A stretch of 64,000 nucleotides of DNA from Lepisosteus oculatus (Eukaryota; Chordata; Actinopteri; Semionotiformes; Lepisosteidae): positions 16,671,817 to 16,735,816 of the forward strand of contig NC_090699.1 of assembly GCF_040954835.1 (NCBI RefSeq), written 5' to 3'. The first letter of the stretch is position 1. Each line of letters starts with the position of its first letter. Positions 25,101-44,195 of this stretch are shown here, piece by piece. Both the position numbers and the translations under genes were made by a program. Below the pieces are notes generated by a model. That model saw nothing but the letters and a program-made list of their open reading frames with translations, did not search any database and was not told the DNA's origin.

Positions 25101-25735
25101 ATATATTCAAAAGACATATCAAAACACCTCCAGGATAAAGCTGTATAGGACTTGACTTTTCAGGAAAATTACCAAAGCAAAAATGAGAAGGATATGTACC
25201 GTATGAATTGAGTTTTTAAGGCTGTATTTCTTTTAAATGTGGTATAACAATGAAGATCCCTCTCCGTCAGGAACAGCGAGGTTTTCTGTAAGAGACCTGT
25301 GACACATTCAGTCTGTTTACTTCCGCAAAACCAGGCACCCAAGACGGGGGCCCATAGATCCAACGAGAAGAGGCAAACAGCTCGGAGAATATCGCCTCTA
25401 TGTTTCAATTTATATTTGTCATCGTAAATGTGAATTAAGCAGAATGGAATTCCCACTTTTATTATAGAGGCTCTATTTTCTGTATGTTTGGTGTAGCTCA
25501 TTATCAATGCGCCCTTTCATTCCCCAGCTCACATGAACCGCTTGTCATCTGAAGGTCATCCCCGAGCGCGTGTTTGGCAGTGCGCCCGGCTTGTCGGCGG
25601 AGTGGTGGTGTGGCCCTGGGGCCGTGGGGGCTGCTCCTGATGGCGCCGACTGCTTGCAGGCTCAGGCTCGGCCCCGGAGAGAGCTCGGAGGAGGACGGGG
25701 GTGTCCGGCCCGCGGCTCGGGTCCTGCAGGGCGGG
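22154..25735. other. Presumed AVPI1 intron 1
   Basis: Mostly unique AT-rich sequence. It holds a Penelope-like 3' end at 24018-24137 and a diverged repeat at about 24930-25020 that also occurs at 37945-38020. The last 200 bases are CpG-rich and start the AVPI1 CpG island. Confidence 0.4.
24018..24137 (+). mobile_element. Penelope-like 3' end, near complete tail
   Basis: The clearest forward copy: CACCTGAAGAAGGCTCCATG, GCCGAAACGTTGTTTTC, TTTTCAGCTTGGAATAAACC, CACTTGTTCCTTTGCAGCC and TGCTGACGCAGCTCCCCACC, in that order. Confidence 0.7.
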
Positions 25736-26967
25736 ATGGAGGCCACTGCGGCCCCGGCCGCCGCCCCCGCCAGCCCCTCGCAGCTCTGGAGACTGTCGGG
25801 GCGCCGGAGCCGCAAAGCTGCCTCCCCCGACATCTTCAGGGGCGTCCACCTGCGGCAGCTGCAGCGCCTGTTCCGGCGGTCAGGGGACCAGCAGGCCGAG
25901 CAGCGGGCGCAGCTGGTGTGGGGGCGCAGCGACGCGGCGGGACTGGCGCAGGCGCTCACCAGGCTGAGAGGGAGGAGCCGCAGGAGCAAGCGGGGGTCCG
26001 AGGGGGCTCTGGGGCCTAAGTGGCTCCACGCCTTTGGGCATCTGAGGTAAGGCAGCCCCGGTCCCCCTCTAAGTCGCTGATTTCCTTTCTCTTTCGCCAC
26101 TGTGGCAAACCACTTCTCATCAGCCTGACGTTGCTGGTGTAGAAGAAGACGGAAAACACAGGGCTATTATAGCTGTTACGGGGTCAGGGAAAAGGCAGCA
26201 GAAGCTGATTTTTTTTTTTTAAGCAGCTGTGGCATTTAGTTCTTCAGAGCAAAGCGCTAAGAAAATGAGCTAATCCTGTTTCCAGAACTGTAATTCACGG
26301 ATACTGGAGGATCTCGTGTTCTTGGGTGATTACTGGGGTGTGGTGCAGAATGGGCAATGCAGCTAGACAAGGTCACTTTTGTTCAGTGGTTTGACTGCAG
26401 AGCTGGACTGAAATGCCATGATGGTATAATTGGTGTAATTATTGGTTATAGGAACCCCACTGGGAGATGTAGCATTAAACGTTGCAAGAGATTCTTGTAG
26501 AGTGTTGGCAGGGGAAGTGTTTTATTTTAAGAAAGGTTAGACTTTTTCTAAAGCTGTATGAAGTAACCCTTTCTTGTGTTAGTGGGAGAGGAATACTCTT
26601 GCAGAAATACGACAAATTCAGAATACAAAATCTGCCCTTCTCTTCCCCTACACTTTTTTTTTTTTAACTTAAAACCCCTTTCGTAAAGAGCAATGCATGA
26701 TCTTCTCTCCCCAGAATCAATGAAGATCCTGCAGGGAGGGCCACTGAAGATGATGTGGGAGAATCGGAGACTGAGTTGACAAGCTCCAGCTGCACAGACA
26801 CAACTGCAGACTTGTCCTCTGCTGGCCAGAAGGACAAGCCGCCTGCTGACAGGCACTTGGGTTTGGAGAGGCAGCAGACAGCCAGCCTTCTCAGAAACAG
26901 GGGTGGTGCTGTCAAGCAGGAAGCCAAACGAGACCCTGAGAGATACCTCCATCGCATCTTATACTGA
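25736..26967 (+). CDS. avpi1: Arginine vasopressin-induced protein 1
   Basis: Two coding exons, 25736-26046 and 26715-26967, joined in phase 2 (CTGAG|GTAAGG, then a strong CTCTCCCCAG acceptor), give 187 residues against 147 in human. The conserved core RKAASPDIFRG, FRRSGDQQAEQRAQLVW and ALTRLRGR parallels RKQASANIFQD, FQRSGDQLAEERAQIIW and ALKRLRRK of human AVPI1. The junction HLR|INEDP matches RLR|ILEP, and the end YLHRILY matches YLHQIRH. I chose the ATG at 25736 (GGGATGG context) because it gives an N-terminus of human-like length. An in-frame ATG at 25640 would add 32 residues. The exon is very GC-rich. A poly(A) signal follows at 27098. Human work links the protein to MAPK activation and epithelial water and sodium handling. 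Molecular activity is unknown. Confidence 0.92.
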
Positions 26968-27097
26968 CAGCTGATGTCTCTGTCACAACACACAGTGGCT
27001 GCAGGTGAGATTGTATGGGACATCAGCCATGTGATGTTCATTGAGGTCAGAGGCAAAGAACGGCATTCTCTACATCTGGACTGAAAACCAATGACAG

Positions 27098-27103
27098 AAT
27101 AAA
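27098..27103 (+). promoter_or_regulatory. avpi1: AVPI1 poly(A) signal
   Basis: AATAAA 131 bases after the stop codon, in the context GACAGAATAAAATC. Confidence 0.7.
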
Positions 27104-27124
27104 ATCTTAAAATCACTTCTTCTA

Positions 27125-28141
27125 TCCTCAGATGATCTCAGAAAATGAGCCTCTTTTTTTAACAATGTGTCATGTAAGGGAAGGTTCGGATGGAATGTAA
27201 ACACTATACATTTGAATTGTTCTGTACTTAAAGTTAAAATTAATGACAATTTAGAAAAGGTGATGTTTTATACCAGTTAATGTAACACTACAGTTTTGCT
27301 TTATTTTCAATTTCTTGGTTCAGTGACATTCAGTAAATTTCCCAATTATAAAATATAGTACAAGACTTGTCTCACTAACAGATTGTACACTAAATAACTT
27401 ATGTTTAGCTGTTGCAACCAATTTAATTAAGAAATGTGAGCCAGATATTAATACAGGCTTTTTGACTTGTATCCTGTTATATAGCTGCTTGTTTGGAGCT
27501 TTTTTTCTGCCCAAACATTGAAGATCTTGTGTTTCTTATGAAACAATATACAGTATTTAAAATGCACCCTCTTACATGTTCTACTCCACTTCTACAGTGA
27601 AGACGTTTCCCTCTCAGCTCTCATTTCAACCAAAGGATAATGTCACTTGAATCGGAGAAATAACCTCGTACTTGAAATTGAAATACAGAACTGTTCATAT
27701 ATCATGTTGATTTTTTTATGTATTATAAGTATGTAGTGAACAGTGTTTTGCAATAAAAACCTATTAAACCATATAGAACAAATTAGTTTTGTTACTATAT
27801 GTGCAAAATACGGTTCTCTTTGCACCACTAGCATTTTGGGAATGTTGCTTGCTTCGTTAGTGTTTATTTACACTTTTCATGAATTGCATTATGTCAAATG
27901 GTTACCATAAGCTGACTCTCAATTTATATCTTGTAGCAAAAAAATCAGAGATGATAGAAATTGTTGTTTTCTAATTTTTGTAACTATCCTAATGCATACA
28001 TTTTCAACTGTAGTGTTAAAAGTGTGTGTTGCCACGTCAACCGATGAGGTCAGAGAATAAAATGAACTCTGCTGCGCCATCTGGTGGACAGAAAAGATTT
28101 TGGCAAAACCCTGTTTCTGGGTGGCTTTCTTGATATTTGCG
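27125..28141. other. AVPI1-PI4K2A intergenic stretch
   Basis: AT-rich sequence with no gene or repeat I can name. Confidence 0.45.
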
Positions 28142-28372
28142 TTTTCCAATTCAGGGTCAAAGGTGGCGCCAAAGCCTATCCCAGCAAGCAACAGGCAAAA
28201 GCAGGATACACCCTAGACAGGAAACTGCTCCACTGCAGGGCAGACAGACCCAAGCACAAACACTCACACTCGAAACCAGGGCCGGTTTTTCCAGAAGCAA
28301 ATTAACCAGCCAGTATGTTTTTTTGGACTTCGGGGGCAATCTCACACAAACAAAGGGAGAACACATATACAG
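28142..28372 (-). mobile_element. tRNA-derived SINE, truncated
   Basis: Reverse copy with CCAATTCAGGGTCAAAGGTG, AGCCTATCCCAGCAAGC, AGGATACACCCTAGACAGG and CACTCGAAACCAGGGCC. It is truncated before the tRNA-like head. Confidence 0.75.
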
Positions 28373-31300
28373 TATCTCGGCAAAGTATATATACAGTATA
28401 TATTATAAGTATATTTTCCAAATGTCTTTGGAAACCTTTCAGTTCCCTTCCTTGTTGTATGATTGTGTTTGAAGACTTCTAAAAGTTAATGAAAAATATT
28501 TTTTTTTCCATCATTGAACACTGTTTAAAGAAACAAGCATGGAAAGAATCTCGACATTAACCTTGCTCAGTTCAGGACATCAGAAAGTGAAGGCAGTCTT
28601 CCAACATGGCGCATACTGCACATGCCTTTCTGTACAGAGAATGCTATCCAAATAATGCTATAATTTAGCACTTCAAAATCATTGTCATAAAGACGCTACA
28701 TTATCTTGAGGTTGACCTGAAGAATTTCTAAGGCTGGGTTTTTGCCTTGGTTGACAAAGATTGTGGTCAGATAAGCCCCTAGGGCAGAACTTCATATTTA
28801 AGATGCATATTCCAAATCCCAGCAGATTTCACAAGTCATTTTCACCACAACCCAGATATAGTGGAAGATAAGATGGCGGAATAATGGAATATGATTTATT
28901 TCTGTTATAAGCATTTTCTTTCATTAAATAGTTTACATACAAATTATACAGTGCATTGTCAGAACAATACATTTCAGGTCAGTTTGGTAGCTACAGCAGT
29001 AAATGTTTGTCAAAACAATAAACAAGGTATCTCAAGCTGTTAAAAAGGAAAAAAAAAGCAACATGGGACTTTTATTTCTGGACCAGGTGAGGGTAGCTGC
29101 ACTCTTCCCCAAGGCTCCTGTGCATTGGGCTGGGTCTCTTCCCTGCTCCGCTAATGTTGAACAAAGGTCTCCTTGTTCCCAGAAATGTCTGATGCACGCA
29201 CGTGCTGCGGGCAACTCTCCACGGTATCCAGGACGTAGAATAGAGCGCAAGACATGCCGGAATCTCAGAGCCGCACAGCAATTTCTTCTCATCCGAGATG
29301 TCGAGTCAAGTTCCCGCCGGTGGGAACCCAGTGCAACACTGAGCACTGGATAACAGAGGTGCGGGATTAAGCCGAGCAAAATGGCAGGCAGCCGCTGGTG
29401 CAGCACGATGGGTACGTCACGGCGAGGGGGGGGGTGACAAGCCGGGTCACCCTGAAAAGAGCCTCTCCTGTAAGACGTCCCTCTTCTCCCACCTTCGGGC
29501 TCAGCTAGTGCGGGGGAGCTTCAGCGCAGGAACTCTCCTGGTGTTGCTCTGGATCTGGAATTCTTGACCTAACTAAGCGCAGCTCCGATTTCCTCCCGCT
29601 GAACTCAGGCAGTCAATAGTCAAAATACCTGCCAGAGGAGCAGGACTTCCTTTGTGTTTGGCAGGAGAAAGTAATTGGCGACAGACCCCGTGTGAAAACA
29701 CAACAGCAGTCCTTTACTTTTAAAGCAATACAGGATGGCAAAGAGCAATGTACGGGATTGCTGAAGATAAGCCACATCATTTGACTTTTTTTTGAAGAAG
29801 AAGAAGATTACAAGTTTATGCTGATGTGCCCTGATGACTTGCTTCTGCTTTGGTTTTAAAAACTGCAGGGGTTATACTGCGCTCACTGACTTAAGCTGCG
29901 TACCCATGATCTGCTGTAACCATGAGACACCTAAAGAAACAGGTGATCGGCCAGTTCTCGTCAAGCAAAGTTAAATTATTTTTATTACATAAAATCCTTT
30001 CTGAAAAGCTAATAAAAGTTTTTTTTTTTACCATCTTTCTGGATACTGTACTAATTTTATCCAAAGAACTGCTTTTCTCAATTCTTCCCCAGCTAGCTTT
30101 ATTTTGGAAGAATCAAAACATTTCAGTGAAATTCAAAAACCACTGAATGCAAAAAGAGGAGTGATAAAACTATAATGTCCATGATTTTGACTACGTTTAC
30201 CAAGTCATCTAGCATTTAAAGAATGTCACTTTTGAATCCGATTTCCAGTAGTGCATACAGTAGATCACCACGGACTTCAATTCCACTTCATAACAGTTGT
30301 TTCATGCAAGTCTGCTAAATATTAGCACGCTCCATGGATTTGTATGTCAGATATGAGTGAGGAGAGTTCATAGACTGCACAGATTTGACAGTGTGTTGTC
30401 CAGTTGTCCACTTAGTTAAATTAAGTGAAGATGAATGTTTTAACTAAAACTGTTTTGCAAATGACTCTGATCAAAATTGATAAATAAAACCTGAAAACGT
30501 GAAGAATTACTTTCTCCTTTTACATCTGGCCAAAACATACCAAGTGATCAATAAAAAGGTTAGCACTTGTTCCTCCATTTTACATGCCTATTTCCCACGG
30601 TCAGCATTAATACCCCTCCTAGGACAAAACCCTTCAATATCGCTTTGATGCAGCTATAACAATAACCCCAATTAGTATCTCAGACAAATGAAAGTTTGTG
30701 ATTTGCAATTTTCTTTTTTTTCCCCACAATAATGAAGCAGTAAATACCACTTATGGAAGCGTCTGAGAGGGGTTAAAAAAAACATAACAGAAGCCGAGCT
30801 CAGACTGATTGCCAACAATAGGAATCCAGACACAGATCTAGGAACGGAAGAACTCCACAGTGAACAGTGGTACTCATTAAGTTACTGAAACATTAGTATT
30901 AATGATAGATGTCTTAAGACAGGGGCTGCCAATACAGGTCCACAGCTCTAGATGCCTCCAGTGTAACAGACATGAGCACTGGCAGCCAATGTCTTGGTTA
31001 ATTTGCTAGATTTGCTAAGCACTTATTTGTGTTCAATAAACACAGATAAGGCATCACTGCCATACAAATCTAATTTAGCAAACAACATCTTTGACACTTT
31101 GGCAAGCTAATGAATAACACTGTTGGCTGTGGGAGGTGTTGGCCCCCTCTGGGACTGTAGGCAGTGGAACCCTCCATTGGGAGAGAGGCATCGGAGGGTC
31201 TGTGCTCTGTAGCAGCTCATGTTAGTCAAAGACTGAAAGATGAAGAGTCTGTACAGCAAAGCGGAGGAGGAATCGGGAGCCTGCGCTAACGAAGCAGCCT

Positions 31301-31849
31301 TTGAGTAAGGGCAAGTACGTCTTCTTCTCTTTCCAGGTTGCATTTGTTCTCACCGTCAAGCCTAGGATCCGGAGTAAAAGCCCCCTTGCAGACTCACTGC
31401 CAGTCCGCCTGAACATCTCCCCCCCTCCCCCACCACCCCAGGAGTCTGCAGCGGTCGCAGGCTGAGAAGACCACAGCTCCCCTCTCTTTCTGAGTCATCC
31501 CTGCACACTGGTCTCCCCCCCTCCCCAGAATTCACCAGTTCGCCAGCCCGGCCGGCTCGTCCCCCGGGAATGGAACCGGGCCCTGCTGAGCAACAGGCCA
31601 ACGTCAAGGCCGACGGGAGGGAAGAGGGTGGGCGAGAGCACTGGAGCAGCTGACCCCGCCGGGAAAATATCCGCTTGCAGCGCCGCCGTTTTCTTCCTCC
31701 CTCTTTCCCAGAGGCAGTCAAAGGCACGACGGGAGGAAGGCAGAGAGGCTATGGCAGTTCGGGAGGCGCCCTGGAGAGACACTCCGGCGAGGGCGGGAGA
31801 GGCGCGCCCCGGGCCCCCCCTCCTCGTCTCGCCCCCCCCCCCCCCAGCT
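28373..31849 (-). other. pi4k2a: PI4K2A 3' UTR and flank
   Basis: This follows the PI4K2A stop codon on the minus strand. A long 3' UTR is known for mammalian PI4K2A, and minus-strand AATAAA signals occur near 29980 and 28891, so the UTR may end near one of them. A CpG-richer block at about 29160-29420 is not explained. Other parts show nothing I recognise. A possible hAT-like end, CAGGGGCTGCCAATACAGG, lies near 30922. Confidence 0.4.
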
Positions 31850-40403
<8,554 letters not shown>

Positions 40404-40617
40404 TTAACAGGAGACCCGGGCTTGGGGGGGGCAAAAAAAGTGGTGGCGAGGTTTTGCAGTCTCAGTCTCCAGTTCGGCCTGCTCTATGTTTTATCAATCG
40501 GGGCAGCTGACTGTCAGCTTCCGGGAAGCCCTCCCACACTGTGATCAGCCGCTTTGGCTGGAGACCCCGCCCACTATACGGAAACCCCTCCCCTTCGTGG
40601 GTACTGTGCACATTCCT

Positions 40618-40622
40618 ATTGG
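40618..40622 (-). promoter_or_regulatory. pi4k2a: PI4K2A CCAAT box in CpG-rich promoter
   Basis: ATTGG on the plus strand is a CCAAT box for the minus-strand gene, about 240 bases before the ATG. CCGCCC and CCCCGCCC boxes (GC boxes) lie between it and the gene. The region is CpG-rich and lacks a clear TATA box. Confidence 0.5.
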
Positions 40623-40859
40623 ACGCAAAATGTGAACTCCGCCTCCGCCTTTAAAGGACCGCCCAAGTGATGGCACAGTACACATTCCCATCCGACCACT
40701 CGGGAACTGCAATAGTTCTGTCAAATCGCAAGATTAGCTAATTTACGGGTACATCTTCCTCCGTGCAGGGCTGTCAACATGTATTGTTCTTATTACCCTG
40801 AGTGGCTTTATTTATGATATATGTTTTGACTGACATATAACGACCGAAGTTGTTCGCAG

Positions 40860-41065
40860 CTTAAAAATATATGTTATAGTAGTTCAGGTGGGTAGCTGCG
40901 TCAGCATGCGTAGGCTGCAAAGGAACAAGTTATAGGTTTATTCCATGCTGAAAAAAAGAAGAAAGAGAACACAACGTTTCGGCCGTGGAGCTGAAACGTT
41001 GTGTTCTCTTTCTTCTTTTTTTCAGCATGGAATAAACCTATAACTTGTTCCTTAAAAATATATGT
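40860..41065. mobile_element. Penelope-like perfect foldback with TSD
   Basis: Arms 40921-40980 and 40993-41052 are perfect 60-bp inverted repeats around a 12-nt centre (GGCCGTGGAGCT). The left side also carries the outer tail GGTGGGTAGCTGCGTCAGC and GCGTAGGCTGCAA. The 15-mer CTTAAAAATATATGT flanks the block at 40860-40874 and 41051-41065 and is a target-site duplication. The identity of the arms indicates a young insertion. Confidence 0.8.
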
Positions 41066-41279
41066 AATTGTATATTAGTTAAAATACCAATAAAATCATT
41101 ATTTATAGAATGCTTTATCCTACAAAAATGATAATGTGGTATGACGAGTGCAAGCTTCCTTAAACAAAATGTGTCTTGTTTGCGATTTGTATCATTACAT
41201 TTGGCTTAAATGAACATTTCTTGAAGAAGCGTAGAGCTCCATTTAGAACATCATCATCTGAAACATGTCATTAGAACTA

Positions 41280-42310
41280 CTTATTATACTGTCCTGAACA
41301 GCAGGGAAGAAAGTTGATAATTTCTCTAAAAAAATGTAGCACAGGGAAAACGTTCTGATCCATTCTAACTTTATTGATCCCAGGAATCTCCTCCATCTGT
41401 TTCTTGGAATAAGCCAGGGTCTGTGGCTTTAACGACATGGCCAGGTAGCTTGGTCCACACTCCCACAACCCTCTGAGCAAAGATGTGCCTCCTGTTCTTT
41501 CTTTACCACTACCTTCTGGTTCACGTTTCAACATGTGTCAACATGAACACATCAATGTTTTTCGTTACGTGTGAGTAGGGAGCTGCATCAGCTTGTGTAG
41601 GCTGCAATGGAACAGGTGAAGGTTCATTCTTTGCTGAACCTTTCAACGTGGAATGAACCTGTTTACATTACATTACCTGTTGCGTTTTCTTAAGTAGCCT
41701 CTTCTAGCTCAGCATTTTCGACTTTATCACTTTTGGTTTTACTACCTGCACCTGCAGCCAAACGCCCGGAATTTGTTTACATTAAATGTCATTTGCCAGG
41801 GGTTGGCAGTCTTGAATTGTATCTGAATCTTTTTGAATTTCATTTGCAGCATCGACAGGGTTTGCTAATCTTCCTAATTCAGTATCACCTCTACTAACTT
41901 ACTAACTACAGCAGAATCATTGACAGGCCCAACCCTTGACCTATAAACTGGTCACTACTCATTGTGAATTTGCCTGGTTTGTACACCTACTTTTCCCTAC
42001 ACACCTATACTCACCTATCTACAGTATTAAAACCCATACAATGTGTTTTAATTTTGCTCTCTTCAGACATGTGCTAAGTTACTGGCTACAATAACAGCTA
42101 TCTAACAATTCCTTATTAAATTAGAAAGGGCTTGGTTCTTCCTCTGTGTATACAGCAAGATGTCCCCTGAGCTGGCTTACTGAATGCCTTTAAGGATATT
42201 GAATAATTGAGTCAAATTCACACTTATTCGTAAACCATTAATATTCCTCAATATTATTATTTCTCCAGACCAGAATCCTCCTGGCTGCTCTTTTTAAACT
42301 AACATCTGCT
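41280..42310 (-). mobile_element. CR1-like LINE fragment, decayed
   Basis: On the minus strand, reading near 41880-41740 resembles the end of a LINE reverse transcriptase (a DDT-like block, then ANEIQKDSD.IQD). Reading near 41530-41290 resembles the C-terminal end of the same kind of ORF2 (GGTSLLRGLWECGPSYLAMS and neighbouring frame). Many frames are broken. A Penelope-like fragment is inserted at 41573-41665. Family placement in the CR1/L2 group is from recall. Confidence 0.5.
41573..41665. mobile_element. Penelope-like 3' end, short foldback
   Basis: Reverse tail GGGAGCTGCATCAGCTTGTG, TAGGCTGCAATGGAACAGG, then an inverted partner AACGTGGAATGAACCTGTTT. Diverged compared with the 40.9-kb copy. 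Confidence 0.5.
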
Positions 42311-42454
42311 ATTAAAAAATGACATCTTATGTCTTATGTTGAAATGACAACAATCACGCTTTATCATATAGTGTTAAACCAACCCAGCAACAGGTCTAGC
42401 CAGGGTTAAAAAGGGACAATACATATTTTTCTCTGAAATTGTAAATTTTACATT

Positions 42455-42945
42455 TCATATATTATAAAGTGCTTTTAATTGTAAAGGTTCACAAAGGGCT
42501 TCAAGTATTGGAGGGGACCCATTTCATCCACCACTGCCTGGGTTGAGCTGAGGTGAGGCTGCACAGGAGGAGTGAGAAATCTCTTCACTGAGGGAAACAA
42601 GGAAGACATTTAGGGAAAACAGACTCTACAAGCCCAGAGTGAGAGATATCTAAGTCATCAGGGGTCAGAACCCTACTCCTGCTCACAGCCATGGGATCTT
42701 TAATGTCCCAGTGAACAGAACTCCAGTTTAATGCGCCCGCAGAAGATCAGCAGTATCTCCACTCACCAAACCGAGGCATCGGTTTCCTGACCAGATTGAA
42801 GGGCGCCATCTTCTGCTCCACCAGCACCTCTCCCACCGGTAACCTGGCTTACTTACTCTCCCATTCCAACCAGACCCGGCCTCGCTGAGCTTCGGAGGGT
42901 CAGCCAGATCAGTATACACGCTGATAACACTGGTGCCATACGAGA
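42455..42945 (-). mobile_element. 5S-derived SINE, a second subfamily
   Basis: On the minus strand the head reads GTATGGCACCAGTG, then TGATCTGGCTGACCCTCCG, GAAGCTCAGCGAGGCCGGG and TCTGGTTGGAATGGGAGAG. This follows 5S rRNA more closely at some positions than the other SINE3-type copies here. The body shares the GGGATCTTTAATGTCCCAGT-type block in the forward direction and a TATAAAGTGCTTTTAATTG end. Confidence 0.6.
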
Positions 42946-44141
42946 CGTGCTCGCGCCTCAGGCTTAGCAAGTGAGACCCAGCAGAGGTGAGAAGCAGAAG
43001 TAGTAGTGTTGGCTTTTTTAGATAAGGATCATCACATAACATCCTTGAAAATGAGATGCGTTTACATAATACATAATACATAACACATAACATAATACAT
43101 AACCATATGTATGTATGCACTATTTCTGAGTGCATACATATATATGGTTATGTATTACTAAGAATTTGAGAATAACCTTTGAGAAAATATACCCACAAAG
43201 ACTGCTCCCCCTCCGAACAAACAGTGTAGCTATAGTAGGTCCTGTCAAATTAAAAAAAAAAATTGCGAACCAAATGGCATAGTCTTTTGCAGTTAATCAA
43301 GAAATTCACAAATATTTATTAGTGGTCTGTTTTCACCCTATGTGGTTGTAGTATGGTATAGCAAAAAAATAATCTGAAAAGGGTCAAAGGGACAAACACG
43401 GAAAAGCAAATGTATGAGATTGTGCTCTGTGAGGATGTGTATGTGTGCATGCCGGTGAAGCTTGTTGTAGCAACAGCCGTCTCTAGGGACAAGCGGTATA
43501 CAGATTGGGTGGAAACAAACACCAAGCTGCTGCAGCCTCCTGTTAAACACGGCGGAGGGCGCAGGGATGTGAAATTCTGCGGTCGACAGCACCAGGAGAC
43601 AGGCTGGCGCAGGTACCAGGCATGTTCTCTCTGCCGTAACAGCGCTAAGTTCATTGATTCAATTGCTGATGATCTTCCTCTATAAGAAAAGTCTCCCTTA
43701 ATAAGGGTTGCTAAAAGGTAATGATATTTTGGATTTGTATTTCTTCTGACTGCCATTTTAATATGTATTTTAATGCATTAGTAAAGTCCGTATGCAGTTC
43801 ACTTTTGTAATACCGATCAAAATGCTGTAGTAGTGTTATTATGGAGGTAGTTGTTATGATAAAGCTGCTGTCTTTGAGCGATGTTATACAAAGGAAATCA
43901 ATACAGTGGAATTGTTTTGCAATTGTATTGAACTGACTCTGGGTGATACAGGCAATTTAATTCTAATCAACTGAATGTAGTTACGTATTTGTAAAATGTT
44001 TGTGGGGAAAAAAACATTTGTGAATGTGACGTAGATATCGTTTGTCTTACATGTCTAAATACATGGAGTAGTTTGTTTTGATATTATTTTCTGGGCGAAT
44101 GCATACTGTATTGTGTTGAGTTAACCGATGAAAGCAGCGGG
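42946..44141. other. Region upstream of the CDC25-family gene
   Basis: This contains the short hairpin at 43093-43157 and a 91-codon plus-strand frame at 43410-43685 that I do not recognise. The proximal CDC25-family promoter should lie near the right end, but I see no TATA or CCAAT box I would assert. Confidence 0.4.
43093..43157. repeat. 28-bp inverted repeat with 9-nt loop
   Basis: Left arm 43093-43120 and right arm 43130-43157 pair with one mismatch (TAATACATAACCATATG against its reverse complement). The loop is TATTTCTGA. The stem is too short for a typical miRNA precursor. Confidence 0.8.
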
Positions 44142-44195
44142 ATGGTCAAGTTTCTGTCTCAATCTCATTCTGCTTTGGATCAGCCTGGGACAGCA

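Noticed and set aside
25504-26100. Long minus-strand and alternate-frame ORFs over AVPI1 exon 2
   Set aside because: They are shadows caused by very high GC; only the frame with RSGDQQAEQRAQLVW matches a known protein and splices in phase to the next exon.
40600-40700. Direct repeat around GTGCACATTCC and GTACACATTCC in the PI4K2A promoter
   Set aside because: Only about 20 bp with several mismatches; could be chance.
43093-43157. Hairpin as a miRNA gene
   Set aside because: The 28-bp stem and lack of flanking pairing do not meet the usual precursor size; kept only as an inverted repeat.
43410-43685. 91-codon frame as a first CDC25 exon or separate gene
   Set aside because: It ends in a stop before any donor that would fit the CDC25 frame, and it matches no family I know.
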